Shown: piece after piece, positions 1 to 6,092 of the stretch | Position numbering within the stretch: position 1 is the stretch's first letter | Layout of the letters: every line of letters starts with the position of its first letter | Assembly: GCA_947259605.1 (NCBI GenBank) | Contig: CAMYMX010000115.1 | Span: forward strand, 1-8,476 | Origin: an uncultured Polyangiaceae bacterium | Lineage (GTDB): Bacteria > Myxococcota_A > Polyangia > Polyangiales > Houyiibacteriaceae | Direction: 5' to 3' | DNA: 8,476 nt | Notes under the pieces: generated by a model | Databases searched by the model: none | The model's input: the letters and a program-made list of their open reading frames with translations, nothing else | What the model was told of the DNA's origin: nothing | Position numbers and translations under genes: made by a program

Positions 1-1520
1 TCGACCCACGGACGGATCTATACGGTTCAATACTGTTCCAAGGTGCTCGGTTTCAAAGAATCAGGCGCGTTAGCGCTCTGAGCTCCGATGAGTGTTCGTT
101 CACGGCTCAGGAAGCACCGGAGGAGTCATACGTCCTTGGCGACCCATACTTCCGTGATGCGCTTCTTCAGAGTCTCCAGCTTTGCGCCCTTCCCGACCAA
201 TGTTTGCCGGTTCAAGTCGAGCGAATCGATATCATTGATCCGAATCGCCGGGACCGCGTCGAACGAGATTGCACTGCGCGGATTCATGGGCGTACGGAGG
301 ATGCCTACGCGGGGTCTGTCACATGCGCGGACGCCGATGGACGAATCGTAGAGCAACTCGTGGGCTACCACGCGAAGGTCATTGAAAGAAGGGCAGATTG
401 GCCCACAGCGGAGGAACTCACGGAACGAACCGGACTCCGAGGCAGCGCAGTGTCGAACGAGGGTGCCAAGACAGGGGACTGGGACGGAGGGACGCACTAT
501 CGGGATGTTCCCGGCTACGGACCTCAGAATCAGATGGCATTCTTCATGAGGTTTCCGCTCACGGCTCAGGAATCCCAGGGTCCACACGGCACCGTCAGCT
601 TCACCAACTACTACCGGTGGGCTGGTAAGACGAGGGAGCTGGGAACGATCAACACTCCAGGTGCGTACCCTGAGCTCATCAACATGCTGGCGTCTCAGAA
701 ACTGACGGCGGCGACCAACTCGTTCGAAACCAAGATCTTCGCGCTGCCCAAACCGAATGATCTGATCGAAGTGCGGTACTGGGCGGAGAGTGTCACGCGG
801 ATCGACGCTGGCGCTATCTATGAGTGGTGGCGCATTCCGTTCCCTCCGACGACTACGCCGCCCGAGATGATTGCCTGGAGCAAGATGAAAACCTCAGCCG
901 TGAGGATCCTAGACGACGGGCGGGTGGTCAGCAGCGAGTGGCCCGAGTTCTTCTTCCAGTTTCTGAGCGCGATGGGTCCTCGCTCGGATGACCCGACACC
1001 GGAACCGAGCCCCGTACTAGACATGGGGAAGCAACTGTATGCTTCGGACGGATACGGAGCCCGGCACCCGGTTCACGAGGAAGTGGTGCATACGACTTTG
1101 GAAGATGCGAACGTCGTCGGAAACGTTTACTTTGCCAACTACGGCGTTTGGCAGGGGCGTGCGCGTGATAGGTTCCTCCAACGAATCGCGCCCGAGCTAT
1201 TTAGTTCTAGCGCCAGCAAGTCGATGCTGCATTGCCTGAACACTGGTACCTACCATTTACGGGAGGCAATGCCTTTCGACAGCATTGCGGTGAGGGTTTA
1301 CATCAGCGCTATCTTTGAGCGTGGGGTTCGACTCGAGTTCGACTTCATGCAAATTGCAGACCGAGTGCCCGCTTCGAAATTGGCTAGGGGCTTTCACGAA
1401 GTGGCCTGGGTAGCGCAGGACGGCAGCGGCACCCCCGAGCCTTTGCCTTGGCCAAGCGGGGTCCGGGACCTGCTCATGGCCCTGGCGATGGGGCAAGCGG
1501 CCGATCGCGCGGCATCCTAG
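1..1520 (+). CDS. Type I polyketide/fatty-acid synthase, C-terminal part: dehydratase domain plus two tandem hotdog (thioesterase-like) domains; 5' partial
   Basis: The frame is open from base 3 to the TAG at 1518-1520, giving 505 visible residues. The N-terminus lies outside the window, and the TTG at 204 is internal. Residues 5-23 (LYGSILFQGARFQRIRRV) match the second hotdog of PKS dehydratases. The RDALLQ segment at 51-56 supplies the likely catalytic Asp (D52), followed by LPVQVERI. A linker leads to hotdog 1 (about 175-325), containing SFTNYYRWAGKTREL at 199-213. Hotdog 2 (about 356-475) contains NVVGNVYFANY at 370-380 and WQGRAR just after it, the signature of enediyne thioesterases such as CalE7 and DynE7. 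Known: DH domains dehydrate beta-hydroxyacyl-ACP, and CalE7-type proteins hydrolyse the polyene acyl chain from the PKS. Inferred: this is the end of an iterative synthase carrying its own release or editing domains. Hotdog 1 lacks the conserved Asn and Tyr and may be structural. The KS, AT and ACP domains are not visible, so the product is unknown. Confidence 0.82.
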   Translation, partial: DPRTDLYGSILFQGARFQRIRRVSALSSDECSFTAQEAPEESYVLGDPYFRDALLQSLQLCALPDQCLPVQVERIDIIDPNRRDRVERDCTARIHGRTEDAYAGSVTCADADGRIVEQLVGYHAKVIERRADWPTAEELTERTGLRGSAVSNEGAKTGDWDGGTHYRDVPGYGPQNQMAFFMRFPLTAQESQGPHGTVSFTNYYRWAGKTRELGTINTPGAYPELINMLASQKLTAATNSFETKIFALPKPNDLIEVRYWAESVTRIDAGAIYEWWRIPFPPTTTPPEMIAWSKMKTSAVRILDDGRVVSSEWPEFFFQFLSAMGPRSDDPTPEPSPVLDMGKQLYASDGYGARHPVHEEVVHTTLEDANVVGNVYFANYGVWQGRARDRFLQRIAPELFSSSASKSMLHCLNTGTYHLREAMPFDSIAVRVYISAIFERGVRLEFDFMQIADRVPASKLARGFHEVAWVAQDGSGTPEPLPWPSGVRDLLMALAMGQAADRAAS

Positions 1521-1540
1521 TCTCGAAATGGATGCAAATC

Positions 1541-1569
1541 TGGTTGTCCTCGCGAGCATGACCTACAAT
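1541..1569 (+). promoter_or_regulatory. Possible promoter for the hybrid kinase gene
   Basis: TACAAT at 1564-1569 is one base from the sigma-70 -10 consensus. Seventeen bases upstream is TGGTTG at 1541-1546, a poor -35. A transcript from here would begin at about 1576, almost on the GTG codons at 1574 and 1577, so the mRNA would be leaderless. No Shine-Dalgarno sequence is seen in the 53-base gap, which fits leaderless translation or read-through from the synthase gene. The call rests on one hexamer and is weak. Confidence 0.2.
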
Positions 1570-1573
1570 TGCC

Positions 1574-4141
1574 GTGGTGGGGGATACGATTGCCATCGCT
1601 GAACCGAGGTCGCCCGAGTTCGAGGATTCCTTCGAATCGCATCGGCGCCGAACAAACGTCCAAGCGCTTCGCGTCGGCGCACTCGTAACAGTCGTCATTC
1701 AAGTTCCTTGTCTTTGGTTCGAATGGCAATTCCTGCGGTCGGACTTCTGGTTGCTGCAGTGCCTAAGGCTTCTCTGGCTCGTGCCCGCACTGCTGGCCCG
1801 ATTCTCAGTCTCCGCGGACAGCGTGCTGCTGCAAAAGCATATCGACGCGGTCATTTTCTGCATCTTCTCAGCGTGCGGCGTGTTCATCTGCTACGTGACG
1901 TCACTCCATCACGGCCAGACGTCCCCGTATTTCTTGCTGTTGATAATTATGATTACCGGCGTTTCATTCGTGACGCTGTGGCCGATCAAGACCGCCCTCC
2001 TATTTGATCTGACGATCTACACTGCGTTCCTAGGGCTGGTCGCTACCCAAAATGTCGGGTCAGCTCCAGAGGACTTCGTCGGGTACCATCTTTTCCTGAT
2101 CGGAATGCTGGCAACCATTACGACCTTCCAGCAGCTTCGACTTCGGCTGGAGCGACAAGCCTTCCGAGATCGTCTCGACGCGAAGACGGCCAATGCGAGA
2201 TTGGAGGAAGCATTTGGACAGCTCAAGCAGCTCGACCAGATGAAGTCGGAGTTTTTCGCGAATATCAGTCACGAGCTTCGAACTCCGCTCACGTTGATCG
2301 TGTCACCCGTGGATGCAATGTTAAGTACGCTTGGGCCAGGAACGGATCGTGATTCGCTCAAGGTCGTCCGTCGAAACGCCTCGAGGCTCTTGCGCATGAT
2401 CGACGACTTGCTCGACTTGGCCAAGCTCGAGGGGGGTGGTCTGCGTCTTCGCGTCGCGTGGGTGGATTTGGGACATCTCGTTGAGCAGGTCGTAGGAAAC
2501 GCCTATCCGGCGGCGACCGCCAAGGACATCGAGCTTTCCTTCGCTTCGCATGGAGAGCCCGTCGAAACGTTCGGCGATGCACACCGACTCGAAATCGTTC
2601 TCACGAATCTGCTTGGCAACGCGATGAAGTTCACCCCGGCCGGCGGGAAGATCGACGTGCGAGTGCGACACCGGCCAAACGGAACGTCCGTCGAGATCGC
2701 CGACACGGGGCCGGGGATCTCGCACGAAGAGCAGGCGCAGATCTTCAAAAGGTTTCACCAAGTGGAGCGCTCCGAGCGGCGGCACCAGGGTGGCGTGGGC
2801 ATCGGCCTGGCGCTGGCACTCGAGCTCGCGGAGCTCCACGGCGGCTCGCTTTCTGTGGATAGCGAGCTTGGTGAGGGCGCGACCTTCACTCTCTTCCTCA
2901 AGCCGGGAGACGAGCACTTCGACACCGAGGTCGTGGAGCGGCGTCATGGCCAGACGCTGGAGCATCCCGGTCGGCGCAAGGCGGACCGACTGAGCGAGGC
3001 GCCAACTCTTGACGGCGCGGCGGCGACGGCGGGGCTCCGGATGAGCATACCTCCAACGGAACGCGTTCTGCTCGATCGCGGACGAGTCCCGAGGATTCTC
3101 GTCGCGGAGGACGAGGATGACCTGCGAGACTTCATCGCCGGTTTGCTCTCGCGAACCTATACGGTTGACGCCGCCCGAAACGGGTCGGAGGCGCTCGAGC
3201 TCATTGAGAAGCATCGCCCGGACCTCGTGCTCACCGACGTGATGATGCCAGAGGTGAGCGGCCTGGATCTCACTCGTACGCTCAAGCAGGACCCTTCGCT
3301 GAGTCACATCCCCGTCATCTTGCTGACCGCCCGCGGCGAAGATGAAGCTGCACTCGAAGGCTTCCGGGCGGGCGCCGATGATTTCGTTGCGAAGCCGTTC
3401 CACGCCAACGTCCTCCAGGCGCGAATTCGCGCGCATCTGAAAATGCGCAGCTTGAGCCTGCAACTTGCCGACCAGGCCCGACTCGCATCCGCAGGAACGC
3501 TTGCTGCCGGCCTCGCGCACGAAGTAAAGAATCCCCTCAACGCCGCGTTGAACGCGGTAAAGGTGCTGGAGCACGGTGGTTCATCGAGAGTGTCGAACGA
3601 AAGGCTGATGGGCGTGGTCATCGATGCGCTCGGGCGCATTGACGGGATTGTTTCCGCGCTCGACGCACACGCGCGCCCGGCGGACGGCGATGACGTGGTT
3701 CCCTGCAATGTTCGCAAAGCCGTTGAGTCCACACTCAATCTGCTCGGTCACAAGCTCAAGCACGGGGTCGCCGTTCATCAAGCCTACGAGACGACCGGGG
3801 AAGTGTTTGCGCCCGCGAGGGCGTTCAATCAAGTCATTCTGAATCTGCTCGATAACTCAATTCGCTCGGGTGCGACGAACATCTGGATCGAGCTTGGTCA
3901 AACGGACAAGCTGATCTCCGTGGCCGTCGCGGACGATGGCCCAGGGGTTCCGCCCGATGTGGTGCACCGCATCTTCGACCCCTTCTTCACCACCAGAGTG
4001 GAAGGCGAGGGAACCGGGCTCGGGCTTCATCTCAGCCGGCGAATCGCGCAGGACTGTGGCGGCGAGCTGAGGTACGAACCCCGGCCTGGCGGGGGGGCGC
4101 GCTTCGTGATGGAGATTCCTGCAATGGATTTGGCGGCCTAA
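1574..4141 (+). CDS. Membrane hybrid sensor histidine kinase with two kinase cores flanking a receiver (HK-REC-HK)
   Basis: The protein has 855 residues. GTG 1574 (or GTG 1577) is the only plausible start: an in-frame TGA lies at 1559-1561 and the next in-frame Met is M126, inside the membrane region. Residues about 33-185 form roughly five or six hydrophobic segments, a membrane sensor of unrecognised type. A short coiled coil (about 190-225) leads to kinase core 1: phosphoacceptor H233 (ISHELRTPL), N-box N345/N349, G1 DTGPGI at 377-382 and G2 GVGIGL at 407-412. The receiver (about 506-625) has acidic residues 512-515, phosphoacceptor D555 (LTDVMMPE), T585 and K607. Kinase core 2 has H649 (GLAHEVKNPLN), N-box N757/N761, G1 DDGPGV at 787-792 and G2 GTGLGL at 813-818. 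All catalytic residues of both cores and the receiver are present. The ligand is unknown. Core 1 may phosphorylate D555, with core 2 gated by the receiver (inference). The downstream genes probably form an operon with it. Confidence 0.93.
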   Translation: MVGDTIAIAEPRSPEFEDSFESHRRRTNVQALRVGALVTVVIQVPCLWFEWQFLRSDFWLLQCLRLLWLVPALLARFSVSADSVLLQKHIDAVIFCIFSACGVFICYVTSLHHGQTSPYFLLLIIMITGVSFVTLWPIKTALLFDLTIYTAFLGLVATQNVGSAPEDFVGYHLFLIGMLATITTFQQLRLRLERQAFRDRLDAKTANARLEEAFGQLKQLDQMKSEFFANISHELRTPLTLIVSPVDAMLSTLGPGTDRDSLKVVRRNASRLLRMIDDLLDLAKLEGGGLRLRVAWVDLGHLVEQVVGNAYPAATAKDIELSFASHGEPVETFGDAHRLEIVLTNLLGNAMKFTPAGGKIDVRVRHRPNGTSVEIADTGPGISHEEQAQIFKRFHQVERSERRHQGGVGIGLALALELAELHGGSLSVDSELGEGATFTLFLKPGDEHFDTEVVERRHGQTLEHPGRRKADRLSEAPTLDGAAATAGLRMSIPPTERVLLDRGRVPRILVAEDEDDLRDFIAGLLSRTYTVDAARNGSEALELIEKHRPDLVLTDVMMPEVSGLDLTRTLKQDPSLSHIPVILLTARGEDEAALEGFRAGADDFVAKPFHANVLQARIRAHLKMRSLSLQLADQARLASAGTLAAGLAHEVKNPLNAALNAVKVLEHGGSSRVSNERLMGVVIDALGRIDGIVSALDAHARPADGDDVVPCNVRKAVESTLNLLGHKLKHGVAVHQAYETTGEVFAPARAFNQVILNLLDNSIRSGATNIWIELGQTDKLISVAVADDGPGVPPDVVHRIFDPFFTTRVEGEGTGLGLHLSRRIAQDCGGELRYEPRPGGGARFVMEIPAMDLAA

Positions 4142-4167
4142 TTGCTGGGGCGTCCGCGTCTTGGGCA

Positions 4168-4420
4168 GAGCTGAAACCGCTTCCCACGCTTTGGGAGCGT
4201 GTGATGGTTCACAGACTGGACCACACGGTGGGTGACCTCATCGCACCTGCACAGACGTTCGACCCCTTCTTCGCAGCAATTGTGCGACTCGATTCTAGGG
4301 GCTTGAGGTTCAAGCGGAAGAATCGCCAAGGGCTGTGGTGGTACGCTAAGCTGTAAGCAGAGGCCCAGGGGAGGGGCTCGCTTCGTGATCAAGATAACCG
4401 CCATGGAGCAAGCGGCATGA
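4168..4420 (+). pseudogene. Decayed, internally deleted remnant of a histidine kinase C-terminus, paralogous to core 2 of the preceding gene
   Basis: The stretch between the two kinase genes still translates into pieces of a kinase ATPase domain. In one frame, codons 4207-4260 read VHRLDHTVGDLIAPAQTF, which fits residues 734-751 of the preceding protein (VHQAYETTGEVFAPARAF). The frame then continues as DPFF, matching the FDPFF box at 801-805, so about 50 residues holding the N-box and G1 box have been lost. After RGLRF a net 5-base deletion near 4312-4324 shifts the frame. From 4319 it reads RIAKGCGGTL, SCKQR, then PRGGARFVIKITAMEQAA and a stop. Over these last 33 residues I count 20 identities to the preceding protein's C-terminus. 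The TGA at 4418-4420 overlaps the next ATG (4417). No ATP site remains, so it cannot be a working kinase. The homology is clear from about 4207 to 4420 and uncertain between 4142 and 4206. Confidence 0.8.
4405..4408 (+). promoter_or_regulatory. Ribosome binding site for the REC-kinase-like gene at 4417
   Basis: GGAG lies 8 bases before the ATG at 4417, which is good Shine-Dalgarno spacing, and it supports that start. The site sits inside the coding remnant of the kinase pseudogene, so the downstream gene kept its translation signal when the upstream partner decayed. Confidence 0.6.
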
Positions 4421-5565
4421 CAGCGCATGTACTATTCGTCGATGACGAAGAGCCGAATCTGATCGTCTTTGAGGCGGTTTGTGGTGATGTCTTCCCGGTT
4501 TTGACCGCGTCGAGCGGGGCGCAGGGGCTTCAGCTCATGGAGGAGCACGAGATTGGGGTCGTGCTCACCGACCAACGCATGCCGGGGATGACGGGGATCG
4601 AGCTTCTCGAGAAGGTCGAAGTCGAGTACCCCGATGCGATTCGTCTATTGATCACGGCCTACTCGGATTTGCAGGCGGCCGAAGATGCGATCAACCGCGG
4701 TCACGTGCGGCGCTATATGCGAAAGCCCTGGGAGCCAGAGACACTGCGCGCGGAGCTGCGCGATGCGATCGACCTTTACTCTCTCAATACTCGCGTTCGC
4801 GAGCTCGAGCAGCGTTTGCTCGAATCGGAGCGCGCCTATTCGTTCAGCGTCGTGGCCGGGGGGCTCGCCGACGAGCTTCGAAATCCGCTCGGCTGGATCC
4901 GCAACAACCTCACCGTCATCGAGACTTCGGTGAAAGCGGCGGCGGCGGCGCTCGCCGATCCGAGCCCCAACATGACGCGCGCGCGAGGTACGCTTGCACA
5001 GGTCGACACGGCGGTTGGCGATGCGCGCGATGGAGTGAAGCGCATCTTGGAGCTCACCGAAAAGATGGCGCAGGCGCCGGAGGAAGCGGCCATCGAGGTT
5101 GTAGATTTGGCGGACGCGGTTCGAGTCGCGCTTCGCAAGGCGGAGAACAGCGGGCTTCGGGGTCGCGCTCTCATCGATGTAGCCACCGGCGTCGAGCCGA
5201 AGGTCATGGCGACGCGGACCAACATCGTGCACATCGCCCTGAACTTGTTGGCGAACGCCATTCAGAGGGCGGCGTCACGGCCGGGCGGCCAAGGGGTCGT
5301 AAGGGTCACGACGGCCATGCTTGGCGACGAAGCTGTGCTCGACGTCTCGGACAACGGGCCTCAGCTCTCGGCAGAGCAAATGGAAACCGTGTTCAAGCCC
5401 TTTGGCGTTGGCGGACGCTTGCACGGCGCCGGCGTCGGCTTGGCGATTTCAAAGCGCATCGCCGAAGAGCTCGGCGGTCGAATCCAAGTCAGCGCGACCG
5501 ACGATCAGGAAATGCTCTTCCGGCTGATCCTGCCTAGCGTCCCGAGCGCAACGAGCAGAACATGA
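4417..5565 (+). CDS. Response regulator fused to a histidine kinase-like module lacking the phosphoacceptor His (probable pseudokinase)
   Basis: The protein has 382 residues and no membrane segment, so it is probably cytoplasmic. The receiver (about 3-120) is complete: D9/D10/E11, phosphoacceptor D52 in LTDQRMPGMTG, T80, and K103 in RKPW, a pattern typical of RpfG/HupR-like receivers. A coiled coil (about 122-140) leads to a DHp helix reading VVAGGLADELRNPLGW (145-160). Where relatives, including core 2 of the nearby kinase (GLAHEVKNPL), have His, this protein has Asp (D152, codon GAC at 4870-4872). The ATPase domain (about 227-373) keeps the N-box N276/N280 and G2 GAGVGL (337-342). Its G1 box is DNGPQL, with Gln at the usual second Gly (Q316). 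Autophosphorylation at the normal site is therefore not expected. It could be an allosteric partner of another kinase, as with DivL of Caulobacter, where Tyr replaces His. It overlaps the kinase remnant upstream and the small gene downstream by ATGA, suggesting translational coupling. Confidence 0.9.
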   Translation: MTAHVLFVDDEEPNLIVFEAVCGDVFPVLTASSGAQGLQLMEEHEIGVVLTDQRMPGMTGIELLEKVEVEYPDAIRLLITAYSDLQAAEDAINRGHVRRYMRKPWEPETLRAELRDAIDLYSLNTRVRELEQRLLESERAYSFSVVAGGLADELRNPLGWIRNNLTVIETSVKAAAAALADPSPNMTRARGTLAQVDTAVGDARDGVKRILELTEKMAQAPEEAAIEVVDLADAVRVALRKAENSGLRGRALIDVATGVEPKVMATRTNIVHIALNLLANAIQRAASRPGGQGVVRVTTAMLGDEAVLDVSDNGPQLSAEQMETVFKPFGVGGRLHGAGVGLAISKRIAEELGGRIQVSATDDQEMLFRLILPSVPSATSRT

Positions 5566-6032
5566 GCGCGGAGGCGAGGCCGGCCTTGCATGAATTCGGG
5601 CTCATCTTCGACGAGAACGCCTGGCCGCTGGCCTATGTCCGATTTCCTTCCAAGCCACTGAGCGATGACGGCTTCGAGTATTTCATCGAGCGGTACACGG
5701 CCATGGTCGAGCGGCGGCGTCCCTTCGCGACGATCCTGGACTCGAGGGGCCTGACGACGGCGATCACGGCCTACCAGCGAAAGAGGTTGACCGAGTGGTT
5801 CGAGGTGACCGGAGAGCTCGCTGGCGAGTATCACTTCGGGATCGCGGCGCTGATCAACAACGCGCTGATTCGCGGCGCGCTCAAGGCCGTGACCTGGGTG
5901 AAGCCCGTTCCGGTGCCGATCATGCCGTTCAGCTCGATTGCGGATGCTGCCCCCTGGGTGCGTGAGATCTTCGGTGAACAGCGGATCCCGATCACGCCTG
6001 CGATCGAGTTGCTGCTTGCAGGCCGGAGCTAA
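5562..6032 (+). CDS. Small soluble protein of STAS/SpoIIAA-like appearance, function unknown
   Basis: The protein has 156 residues, with no signal peptide or membrane segment. The ATG at 5562 overlaps the TGA of the preceding gene (5563-5565) in an ATGA junction. There is only a weak Shine-Dalgarno sequence, so translation is probably coupled. The pattern is an N-terminal beta strand pair (FGLIFDENAWPLAYVRF, 12-28), a helix (37-51), a strand with FATILDSRG (55-63), a helix with YQRKRLTEWF (71-80), FGIAALINNALIRGALKAV (92-110), then the TW-VKPVPVPIMPF segment and a final helix DAAPWVREIF. This resembles small alpha/beta proteins with a STAS/SpoIIAA-like fold that are common near regulators in deltaproteobacteria. 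The family call comes from pattern alone. STAS proteins often act as phosphorylation-controlled binding partners, so a role as output or antagonist of the preceding receiver protein is plausible but unproven. Confidence 0.72.
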   Translation: MSAEARPALHEFGLIFDENAWPLAYVRFPSKPLSDDGFEYFIERYTAMVERRRPFATILDSRGLTTAITAYQRKRLTEWFEVTGELAGEYHFGIAALINNALIRGALKAVTWVKPVPVPIMPFSSIADAAPWVREIFGEQRIPITPAIELLLAGRS

Positions 6033-6045
6033 CGAACCGGTCGCG

Positions 6046-6092
6046 GCGGGCGGTCACGTGTCCCGCGCCACCTTCGCGGCGAGACCGCCTGC
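6046..6092. terminator. Nested inverted repeat between convergent genes, possible bidirectional terminator
   Basis: GCGGGCGGTC (6046-6055) pairs with GACCGCCTGC (6083-6092) as a 10-bp stem with one G-T pair. Inside the 27-base loop is a second stem, CCGCG (6063-6067) with CGCGG (6075-6079), 7 bases apart. The structure occupies most of the 59-base gap between the + strand operon and the - strand permease gene and reaches the permease stop codon. It has no T-tract on either side, so it is not a classical intrinsic terminator. In high-GC genomes such repeats may still end or stabilise transcripts. Confidence 0.4.

Noticed and set aside
1558..1602. Short ATG-started frame (14 codons) just before the kinase start
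   Set aside because: It has no ribosome site and no recognisable peptide, and it overlaps the kinase gene in another frame. A leader peptide role cannot be supported.
2321..3574. Long open frame on the - strand inside the hybrid kinase gene (417 codons)
   Set aside because: It is antisense to a gene with all kinase motifs intact. The translation is rich in Arg with no recognisable domain, typical of a high-GC shadow frame.
4185..4201. Small hairpin CACGCT-TTGGG-AGCGTG after the hybrid kinase
   Set aside because: The stem is only 6 bp, there is no T-tract, and it lies beside the pseudogene homology, so it is not counted as a terminator.
4645..5232. Antisense open frame over the receiver/pseudokinase gene
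   Set aside because: It is a shadow of a well-supported gene, with no ribosome site or domain.
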